A DNA stretch of 64,000 nucleotides from CAYRVX01 sp964427875 (lineage in GTDB: Bacteria; Planctomycetota; Phycisphaerae; SM23-33): contig CAYRVX010000005.1 in assembly GCA_964427875.1 (NCBI GenBank), positions 50,450-114,449 of the forward strand. The letters are read 5' to 3'. Each line of letters starts with the position of its first letter. Position 1 is the first letter of the stretch. Under the pieces are notes generated by a model. The model was not told where the DNA came from and did not search any database. It saw only the letters and a list, made by a program, of their open reading frames with translations. Shown here one piece after another: positions 42,656 through 50,918 of this stretch. The translations under genes and the position numbers were made by a program.

Positions 42656-42684
42656 TTGACAGCGGCGCGCGCTGCGATTATAGA
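42656..42684 (+). promoter_or_regulatory. Strong predicted promoter of the glycoside hydrolase gene
   Basis: TTGACA (42656-42661), a 17-base spacer and TATAGA (42679-42684): the closest match to the sigma-70 consensus in the window, about 40 bases before ATG 42725. Confidence 0.7.
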
Positions 42685-42724
42685 CGGCGCCTGGGTCCGG
42701 TGTCTCCCGGAGAAAGGCCAGGAC

Positions 42725-45700
42725 ATGAAAGCGACATGGACATCAATCGCGGCAGCGACGTGTCTGCTTATCGTTGCCGCTGCCGCGCCGGCGCAGATGA
42801 AGACCGGCGAGCAGATGAGGGGGTATGCCGAGACGCTCGGGGTCGTGCTGAACCGGCGGTCGTATCCGTATCGCGTCGTGATGGTCAACAGCTCGGCGCC
42901 GGGCAACATACTCTTCCCCGGCGAGCAGCCGACGTTCACGTTCCAGATCATCAACAACGAGGACCGGCCAATCAGGGCGGCCGGCAAGGTGGACGTGATC
43001 GCCTACGGGACGAAGGGCATCCCGGGCGACATCTGGCAGCCGGACATGTACAGGATCACCCACGTGCAGTCGATCCCGATCCGCGCCGACATCAAGCCCA
43101 ACGGCCACCAGAACGTCCGCGTCACGGCGAAGCTCCCCGAGCGCAAGGGCGCGTACGCGCTGGTGGTGGACCTCGGCAAGCTCGGGCGGCGGTTCGCGAC
43201 GAGCTGCGTGCGGACGTTCAAGGCCGAGCCGCACCGCATCCAGTACCCCAAGATGTCGCTGGACCACCTGCCGCACGACGTCCTCCGCCGCCTGGGCATT
43301 CAGGCCATCCGCATGGGCTGGGCGTACGTCCCCACCGATGAGAGGGACTACGACCGGCGGATGGCCGAGCTGGACGAGCAGCTCAAGGACCTCCAGGCCA
43401 ACAAGATCACCGTCCTGTTCATGATCGGCACGGGTCACCGCGCCCAGCCGCTCGGCCGCGGGCGGCCGCACCTGGACGACAAGGCCATGATGCTTGGCGG
43501 CAAGGAGGACCTCGCCTGGCTGCCGGAGAAGGATGACGACTTCGAGAAGTGGGTGGCGGCGGTGGCGGGCAGGTACGGCTGGCCGAAGGGGCCGATCACG
43601 GCCTTCTCGCTGTGGAACGAGCCGTGGGAGGGCCTGAGCATCTCCGGCTGGGGGGCGGACATGATCCGCTACCGCACGCTGTACACGCGGATGGCCAGGG
43701 GCGTCGAGCGGGCCCGGAGGGACGCGAACGTCGAGGTCCTCCTCGGCGGGTGCGACTCCTCCACGAACACGTGGGACAAGCTCTTCGCCGACGGCGGGAC
43801 GGACTTCCTCAAGTGGCTGGACGTCTGCACGATCCACTACCAGGGCATGAACGCCCCGTCCACGCACGGCGAGTGGGTCAACCGCAAGCACAGGTACGGG
43901 CGGGTGAAGATCTGGGACACCGAGAGCTGGACGGCCAACACGGACGACCGCCTCACCGCCGTGGTGGCCACCAACCGAGCCTGCGGCTATGACCGGTCGA
44001 TGGGCGTCTTCGGCGGCAACATCGCCCCGCGCACACGCGAGCGGGAAGAGTGCTTCGACGAGAACGGCACCCGGCAGCGCAGGCACGTGACGCACGCCTG
44101 GTCCGTGGCGGCGTCCGTCGGGGCCGTCCAGCACTTCATCGGCGAAAGGGACTTCCGCGAGATCCTCTTCAAGAAGGGCCTGCCGTGGGTCTACCTTTTC
44201 GACGGGCTGGGCGGCAGCGCCGACGACGGCACGGTCGTGGTCGTCGGCGATATCGGCGAGGCCTTCGGCGCGACGAACGTGCTCTTCCGCACCGTCCGCG
44301 GGCTGAACGAAGCGGCCGCCAAGGCGGAGTTCCGCGCGAAGCTCGCCGTCATGGCGGCGGACCAGGCCGCTCGGGCCCGGATGGAGGCCGAGCTGGCGAC
44401 GTACCGCGTCCCGAGCGGCGCGACGATGACGATCGACGCCGCCGGCGGGCGGTTCAGCCTGCACGACTTCTACGGCAACCCCGTCCCGGCCAGGGACGGG
44501 CGGATCGTCGTGCCCCTGAACCACCGGGGCTTCTTCCTCCGGGCGGACGGGTCGAAGGGCTCCTTCGCCGCGCTCGTCGAGGCCGCGAAAAAGGCGCGAA
44601 TCGAAGGTTACGAGCCGCTCGAGACGATCGCCCACGACATGCTCGCACCCATCGAGGCGAGGCCCTCCCTGCGGTTGGCGCTGACGAACATCCTGAACCG
44701 CCCGATCAGCGGGAAGCTGTCCGTGAAGCTCGGCGAGCTGAAGACGGAATGCCCGAAGGAGCTGTCATTCCAGCCGCACGAGACGAAGGACGTGGCCGTC
44801 AAGGTCGTCGCCGGCAAGGCCGCGGCGAGCAACACGTACCCGCTGGCGCTCGTCTTCGACGCCGGCGCCGACGGGCGGGCCGTCCACCACGAGGACATGC
44901 ACTGCAACGTCATCGCCCGGCGCACGATCGAGGTGGACGGCAAGCTGGGCGACTGGAAAGGCGCGCTGCCGCAGGCCGTCCGCGGCGACGGCGGCGGGCC
45001 GGGCCTCACCGAGGCCGCGTGGTTCCCGTTCACCAGGTTCGACGAGTCTGCCGGGGAAGGCTTCGCCACCGGCTACCTCGCCTGCGACGAGAAGTTCTTC
45101 TACTTCGCCGCGAAGGTCGCCGACGACACGCCGCACGGCGGCACCGTCCGATTCGAGACCCGCGACGACGACGCCTACTTCTACCCGGAGGTCTCGCGCC
45201 AGCTCGACCGCGACAACTGCATGCTCAAGGAGGAGATCACCTGGGCGGCGCCCCGGAGGAAGCCGCATGCCCTGCTCAAGCCGGGCAGCAAGGCCGACCG
45301 CAGCTTCACGGCCTGGACCAGCTCGGCCGGGGCGTTCGCCGTGGACCTCAGCCTCCCGGCCGAGCGGCTCACGCAGGTGGCCCTGTACTTCCTCGACTGG
45401 GAGCCTCGCGAGCACGGCCGGCGGAACCAGGAGGTGGTGATCACGGACCTCAAGACGGGCAAGCGGCTGGACCGGCAGCGGGTCAACCGGTTCGGCTTCG
45501 GCACGTACGCCGTGTACGAGCTTTCGGGAGACGTGCGGATCCGCCTGGCGACGCGGAGCTGGCTGGGCCCGGCGCTGAGCGGGATGTTCTTTGACAGGAT
45601 CGAGATCGGCAAGCTCCCCAAGCCGCCGAAGCGCAACCGGGCCACGGCGAGTTTCCTGCGCCTCGACGAGAAGACGGAAGGCAACTGGCCGGGCGTCTAC

Positions 45701-46399
45701 GGCGGCGAGGGCTACCACGTCTTCGGAACGACGGCGAAGCTGCCCGCCTACGTGAAGATCGACGTGCCGAAGAAGGTCGAGCAGACGGAGTATCGCTGGC
45801 CGAAGGGCGTGCGGCGGTTCTCGTACCGCAAGTGGCCGGACCTGCCGGCCGGCAACTTCCGCCCGAAGTTCGACAACGTCCAGATCGCCTTCAACGCGAT
45901 CCCGATCGGCAAGGACGGGCGGCTGGCCAACCCGCCGGGCACGATGCCGCGATTCACCGGCTACAAGTGCACGGACTACGAGTACGCCCTGAACCCGGTG
46001 GCCGCGAGGTACGGCGGCGGGACCGAGATCTGGCGCCTGCTCTGCCCCGGGATGCCGCGAAAACACTTCTACCCGCGCCAGCCGAAGAGCCCCCACGACG
46101 GGCCGGTCGCCGGCGGCAAACTGGCCATCAAGCACGAGGGGAACACGCGCGTCGTGGAATGCGCCATCCCGTGGAGCGAGGTCCCGCACGTCAGGAAGAG
46201 GCTCGACGCCGGCGAGACCGTCAAGTTCTCCTTCCGCGTGAACGACGACCAGGCCCGCGGCTGCATGGAGCTGGCGCGCGAGCGCAGCGTCTCCAAGCGA
46301 AACAGCCACGCGTTCCATGTGGACTGGACCGAGCACTGGGCGAACGAGCTGGAGTTCGCCGTGGAGCAGGCAGCGCCCGCGGCAGGCGGATCATCCTGA
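42725..46399 (+). CDS. Large secreted glycoside hydrolase (clan A) with C-terminal CBM9-like domain
   Basis: 1224 residues from ATG 42725, with a signal peptide (MKATWTSIAAATCLLIVAAAAPA). Residues 50-170 are a beta-sandwich. A TIM barrel (about 180-480) follows, with the clan-A acid/base Glu299 in LWNEPWEG and candidate nucleophile Glu400 in IWDTESW, as in GH5/GH39-type enzymes. Further beta domains (590-720) and, from about 730, two CBM9/DOMON-like modules follow (IEVDGKLGDWKG; the last ends HAFHVDWTEHWANELEF). The substrate is unknown; a plant or algal polysaccharide is plausible. Its 3' end runs into the remnant of a DUF1080 gene in another frame, so the native C-terminus may be altered. 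Confidence 0.75.
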   Translation: MKATWTSIAAATCLLIVAAAAPAQMKTGEQMRGYAETLGVVLNRRSYPYRVVMVNSSAPGNILFPGEQPTFTFQIINNEDRPIRAAGKVDVIAYGTKGIPGDIWQPDMYRITHVQSIPIRADIKPNGHQNVRVTAKLPERKGAYALVVDLGKLGRRFATSCVRTFKAEPHRIQYPKMSLDHLPHDVLRRLGIQAIRMGWAYVPTDERDYDRRMAELDEQLKDLQANKITVLFMIGTGHRAQPLGRGRPHLDDKAMMLGGKEDLAWLPEKDDDFEKWVAAVAGRYGWPKGPITAFSLWNEPWEGLSISGWGADMIRYRTLYTRMARGVERARRDANVEVLLGGCDSSTNTWDKLFADGGTDFLKWLDVCTIHYQGMNAPSTHGEWVNRKHRYGRVKIWDTESWTANTDDRLTAVVATNRACGYDRSMGVFGGNIAPRTREREECFDENGTRQRRHVTHAWSVAASVGAVQHFIGERDFREILFKKGLPWVYLFDGLGGSADDGTVVVVGDIGEAFGATNVLFRTVRGLNEAAAKAEFRAKLAVMAADQAARARMEAELATYRVPSGATMTIDAAGGRFSLHDFYGNPVPARDGRIVVPLNHRGFFLRADGSKGSFAALVEAAKKARIEGYEPLETIAHDMLAPIEARPSLRLALTNILNRPISGKLSVKLGELKTECPKELSFQPHETKDVAVKVVAGKAAASNTYPLALVFDAGADGRAVHHEDMHCNVIARRTIEVDGKLGDWKGALPQAVRGDGGGPGLTEAAWFPFTRFDESAGEGFATGYLACDEKFFYFAAKVADDTPHGGTVRFETRDDDAYFYPEVSRQLDRDNCMLKEEITWAAPRRKPHALLKPGSKADRSFTAWTSSAGAFAVDLSLPAERLTQVALYFLDWEPREHGRRNQEVVITDLKTGKRLDRQRVNRFGFGTYAVYELSGDVRIRLATRSWLGPALSGMFFDRIEIGKLPKPPKRNRATASFLRLDEKTEGNWPGVYGGEGYHVFGTTAKLPAYVKIDVPKKVEQTEYRWPKGVRRFSYRKWPDLPAGNFRPKFDNVQIAFNAIPIGKDGRLANPPGTMPRFTGYKCTDYEYALNPVAARYGGGTEIWRLLCPGMPRKHFYPRQPKSPHDGPVAGGKLAIKHEGNTRVVECAIPWSEVPHVRKRLDAGETVKFSFRVNDDQARGCMELARERSVSKRNSHAFHVDWTEHWANELEFAVEQAAPAAGGSS

Positions 46400-46563
46400 A
46401 GATCAACGGCAGAACAACGGTGGACTACACCGAGCCCGAGAGGCCGGGCAAGGTCCACAACTTCAACCGCTGCCTCTCCCACGGCACCTTCGCCCTCCAG
46501 GGCCACGACCCCGGCAGCGAGGTGCGCTTCAGGAAGATCAAGGTGAGGCCTGTGTCGCAGTAG
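46390..46563 (+). pseudogene. C-terminal fragment of a DUF1080 (3-keto-disaccharide hydrolase-like) protein
   Basis: In a frame different from the glycoside hydrolase, the bases after about 46390 read ILKINGRTTVDYTEPERPG ... HGTFALQGHDPGSEVRFRKI and stop at 46561-46563. This is the conserved last strand set of DUF1080 domains (NG..v.dY ... G.iaLQgHdpgs.v.fRnI). The first three quarters of the domain are missing. Confidence 0.75.
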
Positions 46564-46567
46564 GATA

Positions 46568-46661
46568 CGCGGCCAGCAAGCTGGCCCGCTAAACGGCAGG
46601 CCGCGCGGCACGCACTGAATGTCGTGCACGCGGAGCGTTTAGCGGCGGGGCTTGCTCCGCG
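46568..46661. repeat. Large composite palindrome between two gene fragments
   Basis: CGCGG-cc-AGCAAGC (46568-46581) pairs with GCTTGCT-CCGCG (46650-46661). GCTAAACG (46588-46595) pairs with CGTTTAGC (46636-46643), and GCACG/CGTGC pair near the centre. It lies within five bases of the stop codons of two convergent gene remnants. Confidence 0.65.
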
Positions 46662-46664
46662 CGG

Positions 46665-46850
46665 TCACTGGTGCTCCGTCCGTGCGATGACGTCGGCCTG
46701 GATGTCGGGGTCGAGGTGGACCAAGAACTTGCTGAAGCCCGCGACGCGGACGACGATGTCGCGGTAAGCGTCGGGGGCCTTCTGGGCGGCGCGGAGGGTG
46801 TCGGAATCGACGCAGTTGATCTGCATCTCCTGGCCGCCGCGGCGTCGTGG
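46665..46850 (-). pseudogene. C-terminal fragment of a glycyl-radical enzyme (pyruvate formate-lyase type)
   Basis: The minus-strand frame reads GGQEMQINCVDSDTLRAAQ, KAPDAYRDIVVRVAGFSKF, LVHLDPDIQADVIARTEHQ and stops at 46665. This is the glycyl-radical loop region: the radical glycine is in RVAGFSKF (usual RVSGY) and the ending RTEH is diagnostic. Upstream the frame meets the 3' end of deoC, so only about 60 codons survive. It cannot be functional alone, though small autonomous glycyl-radical spare parts such as YfiD exist and are longer. Confidence 0.75.
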
Positions 46851-46892
46851 TTGGTGGGGACCCCGAACATCGCCGGAGTCTCCGTCGCCGCG

Positions 46893-47579
46893 TCAACCCG
46901 CCGCCAGGCGTCGCCTGCATTCGTCGAGCATGTCCTTGGTTCGACTGGCGCCAACGCGGGTGACGCCGAGCGCGCGGACCGCGAGCAGCTTGTCCAGGTC
47001 GCGGACGCCGCCGGCGGCCTTGACCTGAACGTGCGCCGGCGAATGGGCCCGCATGAGCTTCAGGTCCGCCATCGTCGCGCCGCCCGTGCCGTAGCCCGTC
47101 GAGGTCTTCACCCAGTCGGCGCTCAGCTCGCCGCAGATCCCGCAGAGCGCGATCTTCCGGTCGTCGTCGAGGTAGCAGTTCTCGAAGATGACCTTCACCT
47201 TCTGCCCGGCGTCGTGGGCGGCTTGGACGACGGCCTGGACGTCCTTCCGCACGTAATCCCACTCGCCGCTGAGGACCTGGGAGATGTTGACGACCATATC
47301 GAGCTCCTGGCCGCCGTCGTCCAGGGCCTGCCCGGCCTCGGCGAGCTTGACGGCGGTGCTGTGGCCGCCGTGGGGAAAGCCGATCGTCGTGCTCGCCTTG
47401 ACGGTGCTGCCGGCGAGCAGTTCGGCACACCGCTTGAGGTAGTACGGCATGATGCACACGCTGGCCACGTCGTACTCCAGGGCCAGTCGGCAGCCGGCCT
47501 CGAGGTCGGCGGCGGACAGCGTCGGATTCAGCAGCGAGTGGTCGATCATCTTGGCGATGTCTTCGTACGTGTAGTCCAT
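46893..47579 (-). CDS. deoC: Deoxyribose-phosphate aldolase
   Basis: 228 residues from ATG 47579 (GAGAACGGG before it; ATG 47594 is possible). DeoC splits 2-deoxyribose-5-phosphate into glyceraldehyde-3-phosphate and acetaldehyde through a Lys Schiff base. Motifs: KMIDHSLLNPTLS, ASTTIGFPHGGHST, ELDMVVNISQVLSGEWDYV, WVKTSTGYGTGGAT and the catalytic Lys in VQVKAAGGVRD. The remnant of a glycyl-radical enzyme follows at once, which hints that the ancestral locus degraded a C3-C6 alcohol or deoxysugar through an aldehyde. It is last in a minus-strand group with ThuA, an isomerase and an oxidoreductase. Confidence 0.92.
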   Translation of the reverse strand: MDYTYEDIAKMIDHSLLNPTLSAADLEAGCRLALEYDVASVCIMPYYLKRCAELLAGSTVKASTTIGFPHGGHSTAVKLAEAGQALDDGGQELDMVVNISQVLSGEWDYVRKDVQAVVQAAHDAGQKVKVIFENCYLDDDRKIALCGICGELSADWVKTSTGYGTGGATMADLKLMRAHSPAHVQVKAAGGVRDLDKLLAVRALGVTRVGASRTKDMLDECRRRLAAG

Positions 47580-47611
47580 GGCCCGTTCTCTCATGGGGGA
47601 ATGCGCGCCTC

Positions 47612-48523
47612 TCACGGCTTGGCGCTGGGCGTCGTGTCGGCCTCAAGGTCGCCGAGTGCGAACTGGATTCCGGCGAGGAAGTGCTTCAGCATCGTCGCCT
47701 GCCAGAACACGTAGGGGTTGTGGCCGAGCGAGCAGTAGAAGACCCGGCCCTTTCCGTACCGGCGGATCCAACTGATGGGATAGTCGCTATCCTCCCGAAC
47801 GCACTTCCCGCGCGGGCGGCCCTGGTTCATGTTCGTCTTGGCCACGTCGATACTCAGCAGCACGTGGACCTTGCTTCGCGAATACGGGGCCTGGAAGCGG
47901 AAGATCTCGTCGGCGAAGGAGAAGCCCTTTCCGCCGAACATCGCGTTGAGCGGGCTGTCGGGATCGTCCAGCTTGACGGTCACCTTCTCGTCGGCGTCCC
48001 GATGTGCGGCTCCTCGGGCGCCGAGGATCTCGCCGAACTCCGCCCAGTCCGTCGAGGTGACCGTCACGGCGTGGTTCGCGACGACGCCCCCGCCGCCGGA
48101 GATGAAGGCGGAGAAGCCCTTCCGCAGCTCGGGCGTATCGAAGATTGGGCCGATCGTGTTGTTCAGGAAGACCGCGTCGAAGAGCCTCAGCTTCTTCGGC
48201 CGCAGCATCGAGCGATCACTGCTGAAGGTCGCTTCGTAGGCGCCGGTCTTCTTGCCCATCAATGCCACGGCCAGGTTCGCGTGCGGGATCGAAGCGTGCC
48301 CGCGCCTTCCGATGTTCAGGTCGATGACCAGGAGCTTCCTGCGCTTGGCCGCCGCGGCGGGCGCCCTGGTGGGGATGGCCTTCTCGATCTTCCGGCGCTG
48401 CTCCGGGCTCACGCCGGGCGGGCGCCTCGCCGCCGGTGCGGCCGCCTGCCCGGCCGCGCCGGTCGGGAATGCGACGAACGCGAGCAGGGCCGCCACGATC
48501 CAACGTCGTGCCGTGGTGCTCAT
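47612..48523 (-). CDS. Secreted ThuA-like domain protein
   Basis: 303 residues from ATG 48523, AAGGAG five bases upstream. A signal peptide (MSTTARRWIVAALLAFVAFPTGAAG), a basic Ala-rich linker, then a ThuA/glutamine-amidotransferase-like fold (85-290) with LRLFDAVFLNNTIG, FISGGGGVVANHAV and the family's closing CSLGHNPYVFW. ThuA-like proteins in planctomycetes accompany Gfo/Idh/MocA oxidoreductases and DUF1080 genes in sugar or keto-glycoside breakdown; their own activity is not defined. It lies 12 bases after the isomerase gene. Confidence 0.85.
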   Translation of the reverse strand: MSTTARRWIVAALLAFVAFPTGAAGQAAAPAARRPPGVSPEQRRKIEKAIPTRAPAAAAKRRKLLVIDLNIGRRGHASIPHANLAVALMGKKTGAYEATFSSDRSMLRPKKLRLFDAVFLNNTIGPIFDTPELRKGFSAFISGGGGVVANHAVTVTSTDWAEFGEILGARGAAHRDADEKVTVKLDDPDSPLNAMFGGKGFSFADEIFRFQAPYSRSKVHVLLSIDVAKTNMNQGRPRGKCVREDSDYPISWIRRYGKGRVFYCSLGHNPYVFWQATMLKHFLAGIQFALGDLEADTTPSAKP

Positions 48524-48534
48524 CTCACTCCTTC

Positions 48535-49446
48535 TCACATGAAGTTCCGCAGGAAGCACCCGCTCTGGACGAGCGCGGTCTGGCGGGTCGTGAGGGACTT
48601 CTCGTACGCCCGGTCCTCGACCTCGATGCAGACGGGTCCGCTATAGCCGACGTCGCTCAGCACGGAGAAGAACCGCCCCCAGTCCACCTCGCCGAGGCCG
48701 GGCAGCTTGGGCGTGTGGTACTCCAGCGGCGCCGCGAGGATGCCGACGTCGTTGAGCCTCTCGCGGTCGATCCGCACGTCCTTGGCGTGAACGTGGAAGA
48801 TGCGCCGCGCGAACTCGCGCAGCGGCGCGATGCAGTCGATCTGCTGCCAGATGAGGTGCGACGGGTCGTAGTTCAGCCCGAAGTTGCCCGAAGGGATCTC
48901 CTTGAACATCCGCCGCCAGATGGCCGGGGAGTGGGCGAGGTTCTTGCCGCCCGGCCACTCGTCGGAGCTGAACAGCATCGGGCAGTTCTCGATGCCGATC
49001 CGCACGCCGCGCGAGGCGGCGAACTTCACCAGCGGCCCCCAGACCTGGCGGAACCGCGGCCAGTTGTCCTCCACAGACTTCGTCCAGTCCCGCCCGATGA
49101 ACGTATTCATCTGCCTCACGCCCAGCAGCTCGGCCGCACGGATGACCTTTTTGATATGGTTGATGTAGACCCTGGCCTCCCTGCGGTCGGGCGCGAGGGG
49201 GTTGGGGTAGTAGCCCAGCCCGCTGATCGTCACGCCGGCCTCGCGGCACAGGTTGTTGATGCGGGCGGCGTGGGACTTGCGGAAGCCCGTCACGTCGATG
49301 TGCGTGACGCCGGCGTAGCGCCGCTCGGCCTTGCCGACCGGCCAGCACATCACCTCGACGCACTCGAAGCCCTCTTCCGAGGCGAACTCGACGACCTCCT
49401 CGAGCGACAGATCCGGCAGGATGGCACTGCAAAACCCGAGTTTCAT
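48535..49446 (-). CDS. Sugar phosphate isomerase/epimerase (xylose isomerase-like TIM barrel)
   Basis: 303 residues. MKLGFCSAILPDLSLEEVVEFA is the typical first strand and helix. The metal-site residues expected for the AP-endonuclease-2/IolE family are present: Glu in RIGIENCPM, Asp and His in NYDPSHLIW, His in HVHAKD and Glu in CIEVED. It probably isomerises or epimerises a sugar or keto-sugar in the cytosol. It stands 11 bases after the Gfo/Idh/MocA gene, forming one operon, in an order frequent in planctomycete carbohydrate loci. Confidence 0.88.
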   Translation of the reverse strand: MKLGFCSAILPDLSLEEVVEFASEEGFECVEVMCWPVGKAERRYAGVTHIDVTGFRKSHAARINNLCREAGVTISGLGYYPNPLAPDRREARVYINHIKKVIRAAELLGVRQMNTFIGRDWTKSVEDNWPRFRQVWGPLVKFAASRGVRIGIENCPMLFSSDEWPGGKNLAHSPAIWRRMFKEIPSGNFGLNYDPSHLIWQQIDCIAPLREFARRIFHVHAKDVRIDRERLNDVGILAAPLEYHTPKLPGLGEVDWGRFFSVLSDVGYSGPVCIEVEDRAYEKSLTTRQTALVQSGCFLRNFM

Positions 49447-49456
49447 GGCTTGTCTC

Positions 49457-50602
49457 CTACAGGGGAATCCAGTTCTGCTCGCGATGGCTTTTGAGGATCG
49501 CCTCGCACAGGACGACCTCGTGATGGCCTTGCTGGAACGTCGGGTAGAGCGGCTCGCCCGTGGGGTCGGCGGCGGCGATCCAGTCGTAGAACGCGCGGAA
49601 GCACTGCTTGAAGGCGTCGGGGAATCCCTCGTTGTGCCCGCCGGGGTAGTTCACGAACCGCCGCGGGGTCTCGGCCACCAGGGCCGGGTCGCGGAGCAGG
49701 CACTCGTTGGCCCGCTCCCGCCGGCCGATCCACAGCTCGTTCGGCGACTCGCTGTCCCACGCGAGGGCGCACTTCGAGCCGGCGATCTCGTAGCAGATGC
49801 GGTTCTTCCGCCCGGCCGTGACCTGCGAGACCCACAGGCTGCCCCGCGCGCCGCCCCGGAAGCGGAACAGGATCGCCCCGTAGTCCTCGGTGGCGATGTC
49901 CACCGGCTCGGTCTCGACCTCGCGGGCGAGCTTGCCCGTGAACGTCTCCACCTCGCCGGTGGGGCGCTTGCGGACCTCGTGGACGGTGCGGAGGTCGGCG
50001 AGGACGGCCTCGACCTGAAGTTGCGTGATCGTCGTGACGAGGTCCATCCAGTGCGTGCCGATGTCCGCCACGGCCCGCAGCTCGCCGCCCTGCTCGGCGA
50101 GCACGCGCCAGTTGTAGTCCGTCTCGTGGAACAGCCAGTCCTGGACGTAGCTGCCGTTGACGGCCCAGACCTCGCCCACGTCGCCGCGGGCGACCATGTC
50201 GCGGGCCTCGAGGTTCAGCGGATAGAAGCGCACGTTATAGCAGACGCCGGCGGCCCGGCCGGTTTCCTTGGCCATGGCCGCCAGCTCGGCGGACTCGGCG
50301 GAGGTCATGGCCAGGGGCTTCTCGCACATCACGTGCTTGCCCGCCTGGAGCGCCCTCTTGGACATCTCGTAGTGCAGCACGTTGGGCACGGCCAGGTGGA
50401 CGGCCCCCACGGCCTTGTCCGCCAGGAGCTCATCGAAGTCGCCGTACGCCTTCGGCAGTCCGAGCGCTTTCGCAGCCGACTGCGACTCGGCGCGATCGAC
50501 GCCGAGGATCCCCGTGATCGGCACGCCCAGCCTTCGAAGCGCCTCGACGTGCGCGGGCCCGATGAACCCCGCCCCGACGACCGCGGCAGAAGTCTCGTAC
50601 AT
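49457..50602 (-). CDS. Gfo/Idh/MocA family NAD(P)-dependent oxidoreductase
   Basis: 381 residues. Rossmann motif VVGAGFIGPAHVEALRRLG at 8-26, the EKPLAM motif with the catalytic-region Lys near 94, and the C-terminal beta-sheet domain with GGARGSLWVSQ and HNEGFPDAF. No Tat signal is present, so the enzyme is cytosolic. The likely reaction is oxidation of a sugar or inositol hydroxyl to a ketone, feeding the isomerase encoded next. A strong minus-strand ribosome site (AAAAGGAG) lies before ATG 50602, and a GATAAT box is at 50636-50641. It is first in the four-gene minus-strand group. Confidence 0.9.
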   Translation of the reverse strand: MYETSAAVVGAGFIGPAHVEALRRLGVPITGILGVDRAESQSAAKALGLPKAYGDFDELLADKAVGAVHLAVPNVLHYEMSKRALQAGKHVMCEKPLAMTSAESAELAAMAKETGRAAGVCYNVRFYPLNLEARDMVARGDVGEVWAVNGSYVQDWLFHETDYNWRVLAEQGGELRAVADIGTHWMDLVTTITQLQVEAVLADLRTVHEVRKRPTGEVETFTGKLAREVETEPVDIATEDYGAILFRFRGGARGSLWVSQVTAGRKNRICYEIAGSKCALAWDSESPNELWIGRRERANECLLRDPALVAETPRRFVNYPGGHNEGFPDAFKQCFRAFYDWIAAADPTGEPLYPTFQQGHHEVVLCEAILKSHREQNWIPL

Positions 50603-50724
50603 GATCCATCTCCTTTTCTTCCCGAGTCCGCGCCCATTATCGCCGCGAGACGCCCTGCCCGCGAGCGTGGATTCTCAAGCGACCGCCGGGCCCTGTCCGG
50701 CGGGCGCGGGGTGATGGAAGAGAA

Positions 50725-50759
50725 GATTAGCACGGATGCGGGGGATACAGGGGATAAGA
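50725..50759 (+). repeat. Dispersed GGGGATACAGGGGAT repeat, copy 3
   Basis: GATTAGCACGGATGCGGGGG, then ATACAGGGGATAAGA, similar to the copies at 27204 and 27621. It lies in the 316-base divergent region 50603-50918, which holds no supported gene. Confidence 0.55.
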
Positions 50760-50918
50760 TTTGAGTGAGGCGCTTCGCTGCGGGCTTTTTCGTGGCTAAG
50801 GGCGAAGAGTGCCGGTAATGTCTCGGCACGTTTGGCGTTCTACAGAAGGACATGTTTCGGAAAAACGCGCAAAGGCGGGAGTCTGCCGGCGCGACGGTCA
50901 CTGCTTTGGGAGAGGAGA

